Assembly (NCBI RefSeq): GCF_001687665.2
Contig: NZ_CP016543.2
Coordinates: forward strand, 1,364,001-1,428,000
Direction of reading: 5' to 3'
Length of the DNA stretch: 64,000 bases
DNA from: Planococcus donghaensis
GTDB lineage: Bacteria; Bacillota; Bacilli; Bacillales_A; Planococcaceae
How positions within the stretch are numbered: position 1 is the first letter of the stretch; each line of letters starts with the position of its first letter. The notes below the pieces were generated by a model, which searched no databases, had not been told where the DNA came from, and saw only the letters and a program-made list of their open reading frames with translations. This document shows positions 17,919-29,791 of the stretch, in pieces. Position numbers and translations under genes: made by a program.

Positions 17919-19208
17919 TTATTTTTTGTTTTTTCGGAAGCTTTTTAGCTTTTCATAAATCCCGGCGAATTTCTTTTCTTCACCAGCAATGACTGGTTTG
18001 TAGAATTCTGCTTTTTTTACTTCTTTTGGTAAGTAGTCTTGATCTGCCCAGCCACCAAACGAACCTACCGGTGTGTCGTGCGGATAGCGATAGCCACCAT
18101 GACCGAGTTCTGCGCTTCCGGCATAATGGGTATCACGTAAATGCATCGGGATGTCACCGACTTCACCTTTGTTAATGGCACTAGTCGCGGCATCAATGGC
18201 TTTATAAGCCGAATTGGATTTTTCGGAAAGACACATTTCAGCAACTGCTTGTGCGAGTGGAATACGGGCTTCTGGTAAACCAAGGCGGTCCGCTGCTTGG
18301 CACGCTGCAAGCACGTGACCTCCAACGGCTGGGTTGGCAAGTCCAATGTCTTCGTATGCCATAACGAGTAAACGTCTAGTCACTGCTGTTAAATCACCAT
18401 TTTCAAGCAAGTGCGCCAAGTAATACATCGCGGCATTCACATCACTACCACGTACTGATTTTTGCAAAGCAGAGAGCAAATTGAAAAAGTGAGAGCCTTT
18501 TTTATCGCCAAACACACCAACACGTTTGATCATTTGTTCGACCATTTGATCTTCCACTATAAATTTCCCATTAATTTCATCAGATGCGATAACAATTGAT
18601 TCCAGCATCGTCAATGCTTTTCGCGCATCACCATTTGTGCCTTCTGCAATGCGTTCAACTTGTTTTTCGGAAATCTCAATTTGTTCGTTGCCAAGTCCTC
18701 GTTTTGGTTCGGTTAAGGCAGCGTTTAAAAGCTGAACGATGTCTTCGTGGGTTAAACGTTTTAACTGTTTGATTTCCCCGCAACGTGAACGAATCGCAGG
18801 ATTGACATCATGAAATGGATTTTCAGTCGTCGCACCAATCAATACAATCGCGCCACTTTCGACGTGCGGCAGTAAGGCATCTTGTTGTAATTTATTAAAG
18901 CGGTGGATCTCATCGAGAAACAGCAGCACTTTACCGGTCATCCGAGCTTCGGTAACGACTTCTTCGACATCTTTCTTGCCAGAAGTTGTGGCATTCAATG
19001 CGATAAATGGTAAGTTTGACGTTCCGGCAATAGCATGAGCGATAGAAGTTTTACCAATTCCAGGTTCACCATATAACAGCATGGACGGGACATGTCCGTT
19101 GCTGATCATTTTATACAAAGCCGTATGCGGTCCAATTACGTCTTTTTGTCCGACAACTTCATCAATTGTTCGCGGACGCATACGAAAAGCTAAAGGCTCG
19201 TTATGCAT
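17919..19208 (-). CDS. rarA: Replication-associated recombination protein RarA (MgsA/YrvN)
   Basis: A 429-residue AAA+ ATPase related to clamp-loader subunits and acting at stalled replication forks. Walker A GEPGIGKT is at about 47-54, Walker B VLLFLDEIHRF at about 94-104, sensor 1 IGATTENPFHDVN near 125, and the C-terminal MgsA tetramerisation domain runs from about 255. The ATG at 19208 is chosen because AAAGGAG lies 7-13 bases upstream; the longer open frame has no site. It is transcribed away from cymR, as in B. subtilis yrvN. Confidence 0.95.
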   Translation of the reverse strand: MHNEPLAFRMRPRTIDEVVGQKDVIGPHTALYKMISNGHVPSMLLYGEPGIGKTSIAHAIAGTSNLPFIALNATTSGKKDVEEVVTEARMTGKVLLFLDEIHRFNKLQQDALLPHVESGAIVLIGATTENPFHDVNPAIRSRCGEIKQLKRLTHEDIVQLLNAALTEPKRGLGNEQIEISEKQVERIAEGTNGDARKALTMLESIVIASDEINGKFIVEDQMVEQMIKRVGVFGDKKGSHFFNLLSALQKSVRGSDVNAAMYYLAHLLENGDLTAVTRRLLVMAYEDIGLANPAVGGHVLAACQAADRLGLPEARIPLAQAVAEMCLSEKSNSAYKAIDAATSAINKGEVGDIPMHLRDTHYAGSAELGHGGYRYPHDTPVGSFGGWADQDYLPKEVKKAEFYKPVIAGEEKKFAGIYEKLKSFRKNKK

Positions 19209-19292
19209 GAGAAAACTCCTTTCGTACATTCGTTCTATCAGTATAGCGTTTAGGATTTCAAAAGTCATTGCAAGTCCATTCGTGTCGAATTA

Positions 19293-19301
19293 TGCTATAC
19301 T
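19293..19301 (+). promoter_or_regulatory. Extended -10 promoter candidate for cymR
   Basis: TGCTATACT at 19293-19301 is an extended -10 element; no good -35 box is present. It would give cymR a leader of about 240 bases that includes the small hairpin element at 19455-19497. The 19209-19547 gap otherwise holds no gene. Confidence 0.45.
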
Positions 19302-19454
19302 GTTTTGAAGAATAAACGTAGTTAAACGGGAGATTTTTCGATGTATTATTAGCATTATTCTGTTAATAAAACTAGACGCATGTAGTAAATTGTTCAAGAA
19401 GAGTAAATTGGATTTCTTCTCAAGAATAATTGATTTGTTTCAAACAAGTATGGA

Positions 19455-19497
19455 GTAAACTAGTGGAGACTCCCGCAGGAAAGCGCAGCTAGTTTAC
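19455..19497 (+). repeat. Short hairpin element with GACTCC..GGAAAGC core in the cymR leader
   Basis: Perfect 9-bp arms GTAAACTAG (19455-19463) and CTAGTTTAC (19489-19497) flank the core TGGAGACTCCCGCAGGAAAG CGCAG. The core shares GACTCC and GGAAAGCG with the larger repeats at 25375-25499 and 25522-25641, so it looks like a shortened member of that family. Confidence 0.7.
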
Positions 19498-19547
19498 GGA
19501 ATACCAATCTTATGAATATTATCAAACTTAGAGGTGTAGGTGTACTC

Positions 19548-19964
19548 ATGAAAATATCAACAAAAGGCCGTTATGGGCTTACGATTATGATCGATCTTGG
19601 AAAACATTACGGCGAAGGTCCATTGCCGCTTCGTAAAATTGCAGCGCAAAATGAGCTTTCTGAAGCTTATTTAGAGCAACTAGTCGGTCCGTTGCGAAAC
19701 TCAGGGTTGGTTAAAAGTGTCCGCGGGGCATATGGTGGCTATATGTTAACGCGTCACCCAAAAGAAATTTCAGCTGGAGATGTGATTCGTGTTCTTGAAG
19801 GACCTATTCAACCAGTGGAAGGCATCGAGGACGAAAAGCAACCACAGCGTGAGCTATGGGTGCGTATTCGGGATGCAGTGAAAAATGTGTTGGACACGAC
19901 CACCATCGAAGACTTAGCTAATGCTGAAAACGATGAAACTGAAAACTATATGTATTATATATAA
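19548..19964 (+). CDS. cymR: Rrf2-family cysteine-metabolism repressor CymR
   Basis: A 138-residue Rrf2 transcription factor, the same length as B. subtilis CymR (YrzC), the master repressor of sulfur and cysteine uptake genes that acts with CysK. The winged helix-turn-helix covers about residues 1-65 (STKGRYGLTIMIDL, then SEAYLEQLVGPLRNSGLVKS, then GAYGGYMLTR). The three cysteines that bind Fe-S in IscR are absent, consistent with CymR rather than IscR. The ATG at 19548 follows GAGGTG. It is 14 bases upstream of a cysteine desulfurase gene, as in B. subtilis. Confidence 0.93.
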   Translation: MKISTKGRYGLTIMIDLGKHYGEGPLPLRKIAAQNELSEAYLEQLVGPLRNSGLVKSVRGAYGGYMLTRHPKEISAGDVIRVLEGPIQPVEGIEDEKQPQRELWVRIRDAVKNVLDTTTIEDLANAENDETENYMYYI

Positions 19965-19978
19965 GGAGTTTACAAATT

Positions 19979-22241
<2,263 letters not shown>

Positions 22242-22255
22242 TGGGAGAGACAGCA

Positions 22256-22915
22256 ATGAATTATAACGAAATTGGAATTCAAGCCTTGCAAGAAGGCCGT
22301 ACAGAAGAAGCCATTCAAGCTTTTACACAAGCAATTGAAGAAGAGCCGGAAAATCCACTAGGCTATATTAATTTTGGCCATGTGTTAACGTCGATGGACG
22401 AAATCGATCGCGCTGAGCGCTTTTTCCAAAAAGCCATTACCTTAGATGATACGTCAGCGACGGCTTTTTACGGTTTAGCTAATTTATATTTTAATTCAGA
22501 GCGTTATTCAGAAGCGTTGAAACTTTACGAAAAAGCATTGCAATATGAGATTGAAGGCGCAGATGCGCATTTCATGATCGGCAAATGTTTTGAGAAAATG
22601 GATCAGCCTAAATTAGCGTTACCGTATCTACAGCGCGCAGTTGAATTGGATGAAACAGATGTTCAAGCTCGTTTGAGTTACGGCATTAGCTTAGCTTCTA
22701 TGGAATTGTTTCAGCTAGCAGAACCACAATTTTTAGAAGTGATCAGAAGAGATCCGAATCATTCGGATGCCCATTACAATTTAGGTGTTCTTTATGCGGT
22801 TTCAACAGATCGTAAAGAAGACGCTATGTATCACTTGAAACAAGCGTATACGTTAGATGAGCGCAACGAAATGGCGCGTTATGCTTACGATATGATTGCA
22901 ACAACTTTGGAATAG
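22256..22915 (+). CDS. Tetratricopeptide-repeat protein (YrrB-like)
   Basis: A 219-residue protein made of about six TPR units (GIQALQEGRTEEAIQAFTQA, then GHVLTSMDEIDRAERFFQKA, and so on). There is no signal peptide or other domain, so it is probably a cytoplasmic protein-binding scaffold. It corresponds to B. subtilis YrrB, placed between trmU/mnmA and yrrC/recD2; its partners are unknown. The start at 22256 is supported by GGGAGAG 6 bases upstream; an ATG at 22241 overlaps the mnmA stop but has no site of its own. Confidence 0.88.
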   Translation: MNYNEIGIQALQEGRTEEAIQAFTQAIEEEPENPLGYINFGHVLTSMDEIDRAERFFQKAITLDDTSATAFYGLANLYFNSERYSEALKLYEKALQYEIEGADAHFMIGKCFEKMDQPKLALPYLQRAVELDETDVQARLSYGISLASMELFQLAEPQFLEVIRRDPNHSDAHYNLGVLYAVSTDRKEDAMYHLKQAYTLDERNEMARYAYDMIATTLE

Positions 22916-22939
22916 CTATAGGAATAGGAGACGACAGAC

Positions 22940-25357
22940 ATGACCGGACAAATCGATTTATTTCAAGAAGAAAAACAATTTGTATTAGGGCGTCCTGTCG
23001 TCTCAATTTTTCATAATCCTCAAAATTTATTCTCCATCGCGAAAGTGAAAATCCAAGAAACCAATACCCCTTACACCGAGAAAGAAATCATTGTTTCTGG
23101 TTATTTCCCCATGTTGACTCTTGAAGAGCAATATCGTTTTACCGGCGTGGTAAAAAATCACCCGCGTTACGGTGTTCAATTTCAAGTAGAAACATTTACT
23201 AAAGAAGTGCCTGAAACCGAACAAGGCATTATTCATTATTTATCGAGTGACATGTTTAATGGCATCGGCCAGAAAACTGCTGAAACCATTGTTAAAAAGT
23301 TGGGTAAAGATGCTATCAAAAAGATTTTAGAAGACCCAGATTCCTTAGACAAAGTTCCGCGGTTATCCGATGAAAAAAAAGATACGATTCGTGCCACGCT
23401 TCAAATGAATTTAGGCCTTGAACGCGTCATGATTCAATTAAACGACTGGGGCTTTGGTCCACAAATCGGCATGCGTATTTATCAAGCGTACCGTGAAGAA
23501 ACAATTGATATTTTGACAAAAAACCCATTTCAATTGATTGAAGAAATTGAAGGAATAGGGTTTCAGCGTGCTGACGAACTCGGGATGAAACTAGGCATTA
23601 CAGGAAGTCACCCGGACCGCATCAAGGCATCTATTTTACATATCCTTAACCAAGCTTCGTTATCGGATGGACATGTCTATGTTGATGCCAAAACGTTGAT
23701 CCCAATGGTCAAAGAAATGCTTGAAGCACGTCAACAAGCAGAAATTCCGGTTGAAGCCATTTCGAAAGCCGCAATCGAACTAAATGAAGAAGGCAAAGTG
23801 GCTGGAGAAGAAACCCGGCTTTATTTGCCATCGCTCTATTATTCAGAAGTGGGCATCGCGACAAAATTAGAAACCTTATTATTAGAACAAGAATCACGTG
23901 CGAAATTCCCGAGTTCTGAAGTTCGAAAAGCGCTCGGTGAAGCAGAAGAGCGACTAGGGGTTAATTATGCTGAGACGCAAATTGACGCGATCGAAAGTAG
24001 CATCAATTCATCGGTCATGATTCTTACAGGGGGACCGGGTACGGGCAAAACGACCGTCGTTCGCGGACTTGTAGAAATTTATGCCGAACTGCACGGATTG
24101 TCACTAGATCCAAAAGAATACGCCAAAAAACAAGAACCATTTCCAATTATTCTCGCAGCTCCAACAGGACGTGCGGCAAAGCGTTTGAGTGAATCAACTG
24201 AACTGCCAGCCATGACGATTCATCGTTTACTCGGTTTTAATGGCCAAGAAAAAGACGAAGAAACCGAAAAAGAAATCGAAGGCAAATTGATCATTATCGA
24301 TGAAATGTCAATGGTCGATACATGGCTGGCACATCAATTGCTAAAAGCTGTGCCAGAAGATGCGCAATTGATTTTTGTTGGCGACCAAGATCAACTGCCA
24401 CCAGTAGGACCAGGACAAGTATTGCGTGATTTACTCGAATCAAAACGGATACCCACAGTCGAATTGACCGATATCTACCGACAATCTTCAGGTTCATCCA
24501 TCATAGAACTCGCGCACCAAATGAAAAACGGCCAATTGCCAGAAGACATCACAGCGAAAACGTCAGACCGTTCTTTTATCAAAGCTGGCGCTGACCAAAT
24601 TCCTATGGTTGTTGAAAAAGTTGTGAAAAGTGCATTATCCAAAGGGCATTCAATCAGAGACATTCAAGTGCTCGCCCCGATGTACAAAGGACCTGCAGGA
24701 ATTGACGCCTTAAACCGACTGATTCAAGAAATGGTCAACCCAAATCCAGACGGCAAACGAAAAGAGTTAGTATTTGGGGACATTACTTATCGTATTGGCG
24801 ATAAAATATTACAGCTTGTCAACCAACCCGAAAGCAATGTTTTTAACGGCGATATGGGCGAAGTTGTCGCCATCATGAAAGCAAAAGAAACAGTCGAAAA
24901 ACAAGACATGTTGGTCGCTTCTTTTGACGGCATCGAAGTCACATATGAACGCAGCGATTTAAACCAATTAACATTAGCGTATTGTTGTTCGATCCATAAA
25001 TCGCAAGGCTCGGAATTTCCAACCGTAATTATGCCAATTGTTCGAGGTTATATGAAAATGCTGCGCCGCAATTTACTTTATACTGGTATCACGCGAAGCA
25101 AAGACTTTCTCGTGCTGTGCGGGGACCCAGGGGCATTCCGCTACGGTGTCGAGCGGACAGACGACACGCAGCGCATGACCACCTTGCAAAGCCGTCTAGC
25201 AATCACTACTGAAGAACCCAAAACCGAACAGCAAACAAAACAACAAGAAGAAACAAAACAAAGCGGACCGGTGAGCCTAACAACCGAAAACGCCCACTCG
25301 ATCCACCCAATGATCGGCATGGAAGGCATTACTCCGCAAAAATTCATGGAAGCTTAA
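22940..25357 (+). CDS. recD2: ATP-dependent DNA helicase RecD2
   Basis: An 805-residue SF1 5'-3' helicase not associated with RecBC, involved in DNA repair and replication-fork maintenance. The N-terminal region has helix-hairpin-helix segments (FNGIGQKTAETIVKKLG near 105-120, then EIEGIGFQRADELG near 205). Helicase motifs: Walker A TGGPGTGKTTVV near 363, motif II IIDEMSMVD near 452, motif III VGDQDQLPPVGPG near 480, and motif VI LLYTGITRSKDFLVL near 710. The C-terminal tail is low complexity (Q, E, K rich). AGGAG precedes the ATG at 22940. Confidence 0.95.
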   Translation: MTGQIDLFQEEKQFVLGRPVVSIFHNPQNLFSIAKVKIQETNTPYTEKEIIVSGYFPMLTLEEQYRFTGVVKNHPRYGVQFQVETFTKEVPETEQGIIHYLSSDMFNGIGQKTAETIVKKLGKDAIKKILEDPDSLDKVPRLSDEKKDTIRATLQMNLGLERVMIQLNDWGFGPQIGMRIYQAYREETIDILTKNPFQLIEEIEGIGFQRADELGMKLGITGSHPDRIKASILHILNQASLSDGHVYVDAKTLIPMVKEMLEARQQAEIPVEAISKAAIELNEEGKVAGEETRLYLPSLYYSEVGIATKLETLLLEQESRAKFPSSEVRKALGEAEERLGVNYAETQIDAIESSINSSVMILTGGPGTGKTTVVRGLVEIYAELHGLSLDPKEYAKKQEPFPIILAAPTGRAAKRLSESTELPAMTIHRLLGFNGQEKDEETEKEIEGKLIIIDEMSMVDTWLAHQLLKAVPEDAQLIFVGDQDQLPPVGPGQVLRDLLESKRIPTVELTDIYRQSSGSSIIELAHQMKNGQLPEDITAKTSDRSFIKAGADQIPMVVEKVVKSALSKGHSIRDIQVLAPMYKGPAGIDALNRLIQEMVNPNPDGKRKELVFGDITYRIGDKILQLVNQPESNVFNGDMGEVVAIMKAKETVEKQDMLVASFDGIEVTYERSDLNQLTLAYCCSIHKSQGSEFPTVIMPIVRGYMKMLRRNLLYTGITRSKDFLVLCGDPGAFRYGVERTDDTQRMTTLQSRLAITTEEPKTEQQTKQQEETKQSGPVSLTTENAHSIHPMIGMEGITPQKFMEA

Positions 25358-25374
25358 TCATTCATTTTTGAAAG

Positions 25375-25499
25375 AAGATATTTCGCAAAATAGCTACGCT
25401 TTCCGCGGGCTTGCGCTGACCTAACTCAGGCTTTGCGCCCGAGTGGATTTCAGCACTTTGCTTTCCCACAGGAGTCTACGCTATTTTGCTACATATCTT
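25375..25499. repeat. 125-bp dispersed repeat with locus-specific complementary arms (copy 2)
   Basis: Arms of 20 bases (25375-25394 and 25480-25499) are inverted repeats matching at 17 of 20 positions, both containing GCAAAATAGC/GCTATTTTGC. Inside, TACGCTTTCCGCGGGC on the left and GCTTTCCCACAGGAGTCTA on the right mirror the ends of the neighbouring copy in opposite orientation. It begins 17 bases after the recD2 stop and could act as a terminator-like hairpin. Confidence 0.8.
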
Positions 25500-25521
25500 A
25501 ATGTCTAGTATTAGAAGAAGA

Positions 25522-25641
25522 ACGTAAGGCGGCGACTCCTGGGGAGAAAGCACGAGCTGAAGACCCTGGACTGAGCGCAGCGAAGGAAGCGGCTGAAGCC
25601 GTGTCCCCGGAAAGCGTCCGCCTGGAGCGATTTCTTTACGT
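25522..25641. repeat. 120-bp dispersed repeat of the same family (copy 3)
   Basis: GCGACTCCTGGGGAGAAAGC at the left and CCCCGGAAAGCGTCCGCC at the right match, in reverse orientation, the corresponding ends of the copy at 25375-25499. Its outermost arms, ACGTAA (25522-25527) and TTACGT (25636-25641), are complementary but differ from the other copy. It ends 5 bases before the alaS promoter. Together the two copies fill most of the 25358-25646 gap, which has no gene. Confidence 0.8.
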
Positions 25642-25646
25642 CACTA

Positions 25647-25675
25647 TTGACATCCCACAAAGCTTTTTCTATAAT
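25647..25675 (+). promoter_or_regulatory. Consensus sigma-A promoter of alaS
   Basis: Both boxes match the consensus fully: TTGACA at 25647-25652, 17 bases, TATAAT at 25670-25675. The start site expected near 25682 begins the T-box leader. Confidence 0.88.
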
Positions 25676-25684
25676 TCAAATTAG

Positions 25685-25919
25685 ACTGATAGACAAACAC
25701 ATTGATGGAGACAGTATAAAATCGCAACGGACAGAAACAGGACCCTAGGCTGAAAGGTCCCGACGACATTCGATTTTAGAAAGCTACTCCGGAGTGCAGC
25801 TAATCCCTGCCGTTGAACCGCGTTAAGGTGTTCGAGAGACACATTGCCACCAGCTTTGTGTAACTAGGGTGGTACCGCGAAATAAAGCCTTCGTCCCTTT
25901 TTTGGGATGGGGGCTTTTT
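25685..25919 (+). promoter_or_regulatory. T-box riboswitch controlling alaS
   Basis: The T-box core AGGGTGGTACCGCGA is at 25866-25880 and the terminator stem is 25884-25897 with 25904-25917, followed by T5. In stem I the S-turn AGTA (near 25709) is followed by TAAAATCG, which pairs with CGATTTTA (25775-25782); the following loop reads GAAAGCTA. The specifier is therefore GCT (25787-25789), an alanine codon, consistent with the gene it controls. Confidence 0.93.
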
Positions 25920-25942
25920 ATATTGTAGAGGAGGAAAAAAAG

Positions 25943-28567
25943 ATGAAAAACTTGAAAGCTGAAGACATTAGACAAATGTACATTGATTTCTTTAAAGAAA
26001 AAGGGCACGATCAGGAGCCAAGTGCACCACTAGTGCCTTTTGAAGATCCTTCTCTTTTGTGGATCAACAGTGGTGTTGCTACTTTAAAAAAATATTTTGA
26101 TGGCCGAGTGATTCCAAACAACCCGCGTATCGTCAACGCACAAAAATCAATTCGCACGAACGATATTGAAAACGTCGGAAAAACAGCACGTCACCATACA
26201 TTTTTTGAGATGTTAGGAAACTTTTCAATTGGTGAATACTTTAAAACAGAAGCTATCCACTGGGCTTGGGAATTCTTAACGGATGAAAAATGGATTGGTT
26301 TTGATGCGGATAAATTATCAGTAACCATTCACCCAGAAGATGAAGAAGCGTATGCAATTTGGTTAAATGAAGTAGGCGTTCCAGCTGAACGAATCATTCG
26401 TTTAGAAGGGAATTTCTGGGATATTGGAGAAGGCCCAAGTGGTCCAAACTCTGAAATCTTCTACGATCGCGGCGAAAGCTATGGCAATGACATGAGGGAC
26501 CCTGAACTATACCCAGGTGGCGAAAACGAACGTTATTTAGAAATCTGGAATTTGGTGTTTTCGCAATTTAATCACAACCCGGATCATACGTATACATTGC
26601 TTCCGAAACAAAACATTGATACAGGAATGGGATTAGAGCGTATGGCTTGTGTGGCGCAAGACGTGCCAACAAACTACGATACTGATTTATTTATTCCAAT
26701 TATCAAAAAAACAGAAGAAATTTCTGGCAAGAAATACGGAGAAAATACGGAAATGGACATGGCATTCAAAGTAATTGCTGACCATATTCGTACTGTGGCG
26801 TTTGCGATTGGGGACGGCGCACTTCCATCAAACGAAGGTCGTGGCTATGTATTGCGCCGTTTGTTGCGTCGTGCAGTTCGTTTTGCGAAAAAACTAGGTG
26901 TGGAACAACCATTTATGTATGACTTAGTACCAGTTGTTGGTGACGTAATGAAGAGCTTTTACCCAGAAGTTAACGCGAAACAAGACTTTATTATTCGCGT
27001 GATGAAGCTCGAAGAACAACGTTTCCATGAAACGCTTCATGACGGCTTAACTATTTTGTCGTCTGTCATCGAAAAACAAAAAGCTGCTGGGCAAAATGAA
27101 ATTCCAGGTGAAGATGCTTTCCGTTTATACGATACGTATGGCTTCCCAGTTGAGTTAACGGAAGAATACGCAGAAGAAGAAGGCATGGCGGTAGATCACA
27201 AAGGGTTTGAAACAGCGATGCAAGAACAGCGCGATCGTGCACGAAATGCGCGTCAAAACGTCAATTCGATGCAGTCTCAATCCGAAGTGTTAGGAAATAT
27301 AAAAGAAGCTAGTGAATTTATTGGCTATAGCCAAACGGTTTCAGACGCTAACGTTTTGTTCATCATTAAAGACGGAGAACTTGTCGATAGCGCACAAGAA
27401 GGCGAAGAAGTAGAAGTTATTTTAGATCAAACGCCATTTTATGCTGAAAGTGGCGGTCAAATTGCCGATCGCGGAACTTTGAGTAATGATTTTGTTCAAG
27501 CTTCTGTATTAAATGTTAAAAAAGCACCTAATGGTCAAAACTTGCATTCTGTCCGTGTTGATACGGGAGAATTGACGAAAACGTCCGTACAAGCGCAAGT
27601 AGATGCTTCAGAACGTCGTCATACGGTGAAAAACCACACAGCGACGCATTTATTGCACCAAGCGTTAAAAGACGTCTTAGGAACCCATGTAAACCAGGCG
27701 GGATCATATGTGGGACCAGACCGTCTTCGTTTTGACTTTTCTCATTTTGGTCAAGTGACAAAAGAAGAACTTGAAACGATTGAACAAATCGTTAATGAAA
27801 AAGTATGGGACGGCATTGCAGTTCAAACAGGTTACCACAACTTGCAAGAAGCGAAAGAAATGGGCGCGATGGCATTGTTCGGCGAGAAATATGGAGATGT
27901 CGTACGTGTGGTAGAAATTGGTGGCTATTCGCTAGAGTTGTGTGGTGGCGTCCATGTATTAAACACTTCAGAGATTGGATTGTTTAAAATTGTTTCTGAG
28001 GGCGGTATTGGTGCAGGTATTCGCAGAATTGAAGCAGTAACTGGTAAAGGTGCATATGAAAACTTAAAAGATAGTGAGAACATTTTAGAAAGTGCAGCTG
28101 GACTATTAAAATCTTCTCCAAGAGATATGGTTCAAAAAGTACAAACAGTTCAAACAGAAATGAAATCATTGCAACGTGAAAACGAGTCTTTGCTTGCGAA
28201 AATTTCCAATGCTCAATCTGCAGGCATTCTAGATGCAGCGCAAAAAGTAGGCGATATTACCGTGCTGTCGGTTAAAGTAGAAGCAAAAGACAATAACCAA
28301 TTGCGCCAGATGATGGACGACTTGAAGTCGAAAATGGATAAAGCGGTCATCGTGCTCGGTGCAACAGATAGCGACAAAGTAATGTTAGCAGCTGGAGTTA
28401 CAAAAGATTTGGCTGGTGGAGATTATCATGCTGGACAAATTGTTAAACACGTAGCAGAGCAGTGTGGCGGTAAAGGTGGCGGTCGTCCAGATATGGCAAT
28501 GGCAGGCGCTAAAGATGCAAGCAAGTTAGAAGAAGCATTAAAATCGGTATACAGCTTAGTTAAATAG
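25943..28567 (+). CDS. alaS: Alanyl-tRNA synthetase
   Basis: An 874-residue class II synthetase with an editing domain. The aminoacylation core holds [17 protein letters not shown] (motif 2 region, near 85). The editing site has [11 protein letters not shown] near 563 and the Cys/His zinc site in ELCGGVHV near 666, followed by a C-Ala domain with the glycine-rich [14 protein letters not shown]. Most relatives read CGGTH; here the residue before the His is Val, but both metal ligands remain. The ATG at 25943 is chosen on GAGGAGG 9 bases upstream. Transcription is controlled by the alanine T-box. Confidence 0.97.
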   Translation: MKNLKAEDIRQMYIDFFKEKGHDQEPSAPLVPFEDPSLLWINSGVATLKKYFDGRVIPNNPRIVNAQKSIRTNDIENVGKTARHHTFFEMLGNFSIGEYFKTEAIHWAWEFLTDEKWIGFDADKLSVTIHPEDEEAYAIWLNEVGVPAERIIRLEGNFWDIGEGPSGPNSEIFYDRGESYGNDMRDPELYPGGENERYLEIWNLVFSQFNHNPDHTYTLLPKQNIDTGMGLERMACVAQDVPTNYDTDLFIPIIKKTEEISGKKYGENTEMDMAFKVIADHIRTVAFAIGDGALPSNEGRGYVLRRLLRRAVRFAKKLGVEQPFMYDLVPVVGDVMKSFYPEVNAKQDFIIRVMKLEEQRFHETLHDGLTILSSVIEKQKAAGQNEIPGEDAFRLYDTYGFPVELTEEYAEEEGMAVDHKGFETAMQEQRDRARNARQNVNSMQSQSEVLGNIKEASEFIGYSQTVSDANVLFIIKDGELVDSAQEGEEVEVILDQTPFYAESGGQIADRGTLSNDFVQASVLNVKKAPNGQNLHSVRVDTGELTKTSVQAQVDASERRHTVKNHTATHLLHQALKDVLGTHVNQAGSYVGPDRLRFDFSHFGQVTKEELETIEQIVNEKVWDGIAVQTGYHNLQEAKEMGAMALFGEKYGDVVRVVEIGGYSLELCGGVHVLNTSEIGLFKIVSEGGIGAGIRRIEAVTGKGAYENLKDSENILESAAGLLKSSPRDMVQKVQTVQTEMKSLQRENESLLAKISNAQSAGILDAAQKVGDITVLSVKVEAKDNNQLRQMMDDLKSKMDKAVIVLGATDSDKVMLAAGVTKDLAGGDYHAGQIVKHVAEQCGGKGGGRPDMAMAGAKDASKLEEALKSVYSLVK

Positions 28568-28656
28568 GTTTAATAAATCCACGCTATCGGTTATAATGAA
28601 AAACAGACAGCAGGAGCAATTATTTCTATTTAAAATCCGAAAGCGAGGTGCTTGTC

Positions 28657-28923
28657 GTGAGTTCATTTGATCGCACAATGAAATTCGATTCGTCTGATGA
28701 GTCGATGGAAAAAGAAGTCAAGCAAGTAATGCTTCAGGTACATTCTGCACTTGAAGAAAAAGGCTATAACCCGATCAATCAGATTGTCGGATATTTATTG
28801 TCAGGTGATCCGGCTTATATTCCTCGCCATCAGGATGCGCGAAATATGATTCGCAAACTGGAACGGGATGAAATTCTGGAAGAGCTTGTAAAGTTCTATA
28901 TTAAAAAGAATAACGAGGAATAA
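28657..28923 (+). CDS. IreB-family regulatory phosphoprotein (DUF965/YrzL)
   Basis: An 88-residue protein of the same length and sequence pattern as B. subtilis YrzL (SSFDRTMKF at the N-terminus, then [20 protein letters not shown] and [20 protein letters not shown]). In Enterococcus faecalis the homologue IreB is phosphorylated by the PASTA kinase IreK and affects cephalosporin resistance; the role here is inferred from that. The GTG start at 28657 is supported by GAGGTG 6 bases upstream. It is followed after 2 bases by ruvX, a conserved pair. Confidence 0.9.
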   Translation: MSSFDRTMKFDSSDESMEKEVKQVMLQVHSALEEKGYNPINQIVGYLLSGDPAYIPRHQDARNMIRKLERDEILEELVKFYIKKNNEE

Positions 28924-28925
28924 TG

Positions 28926-29342
28926 ATGCGTATAATAGGACTTGATGTTGGTTCAAAAACAATCGGAGTTGCCATTAGTGATCCGATGGGGTGGACAGCC
29001 CAAGGAATTGAAACCATCAAAATAAATGAAGCAATTGAAGAGTTCGGAATGGAACGCCTAGGTGAACTGATAAAGCAGTATGAAGTGACTGAAGCGGTAG
29101 TTGGCTATCCAAAAAACATGAACAATTCAATCGGGCCACGTGCTGAAGCATCCGAAAAGTTTGCAGCTTTGCTTAAAGAAGCGTATAGTATACCGGTGGT
29201 GCTTTGGGATGAGCGGCTAACGACGTCGGCAGCAGAGAAGATGTTAATCTCCGCAGATGTCAGCCGTAAAAACCGTAAAAAAGTGATCGACAAGATGGCA
29301 GCAGTAATGATACTGCAAGGTTATCTTGATTTTAAAAAATAA
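28926..29342 (+). CDS. ruvX: Putative pre-16S rRNA nuclease / Holliday-junction resolvase-like YqgF
   Basis: A 138-residue RNase H-fold protein implicated in maturing the 5' end of 16S rRNA. The catalytic-type motif [15 protein letters not shown] is at about 5-19, [15 protein letters not shown] near 60-75, and [13 protein letters not shown] near 98. The second of two consecutive ATGs (28926) is preferred for spacing from GAGGAA. Length equals that of B. subtilis YrrK. Confidence 0.94.
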   Translation: MRIIGLDVGSKTIGVAISDPMGWTAQGIETIKINEAIEEFGMERLGELIKQYEVTEAVVGYPKNMNNSIGPRAEASEKFAALLKEAYSIPVVLWDERLTTSAAEKMLISADVSRKNRKKVIDKMAAVMILQGYLDFKK

Positions 29343-29355
29343 TGAGGTGACGTAA

Positions 29356-29667
29356 ATGGAACACGGACAAGAACACATTACAGTCGTTGATGAAAACGGC
29401 AACGAGCAACTATTTGAAGTACTATTTACATTTGAGTCAGCAGACTTTGGAAAATCATACGTTTTGTATTTCCCAGTTGGCGCTGAAGAAGATGAAGAAG
29501 GCGAAATTGAAATTCATGCATCTTCATTCACTGAAAACCCTGAATCAGAAGACACTACAGTAGGTGGCGGAGAGCTTCGCCCAGTAGAAACTGACGAAGA
29601 ATGGGACATGATTGAAGAAATGTTAAACACGTTCCTTGACGAAGAAGAAGAAAACGAAGAGCTTTAA
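29356..29667 (+). CDS. DUF1292 family acidic protein (YrzB-like)
   Basis: A 103-residue acidic protein beginning [22 protein letters not shown], with a beta-rich core and an Asp/Glu-rich tail. It belongs to the DUF1292 family (B. subtilis YrzB), always found after ruvX in Bacillales. The function is unknown. GAGGTGA precedes the ATG. A terminator follows, closing the ireB-ruvX-yrzB unit. Confidence 0.9.
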   Translation: MEHGQEHITVVDENGNEQLFEVLFTFESADFGKSYVLYFPVGAEEDEEGEIEIHASSFTENPESEDTTVGGGELRPVETDEEWDMIEEMLNTFLDEEEENEEL

Positions 29668-29673
29668 AATGTG

Positions 29674-29706
29674 AAGGACGGAATTGATTGTTGATTCCGT
29701 CTTTTT
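29674..29706 (+). terminator. Rho-independent terminator before mltG
   Basis: The stem GACGGAAT (29678-29685) with ATTCCGTC (29694-29701), extended by A/T pairs, is followed by a T-rich tract. Confidence 0.85.
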
Positions 29707-29791
29707 CTTTTGTGCACTTTTCTTGTATACTAATAGAAGTTGGACAAAATAGGCCAACTTCTGTAGAACAGAAAAGCTGGGGGGAAAACCC

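Noticed and set aside
25358..25646. tRNA or other structured RNA gene between recD2 and alaS
   Set aside because: The GC-rich hairpins are explained by two copies of a dispersed repeat; no tRNA cloverleaf or anticodon arm is visible.
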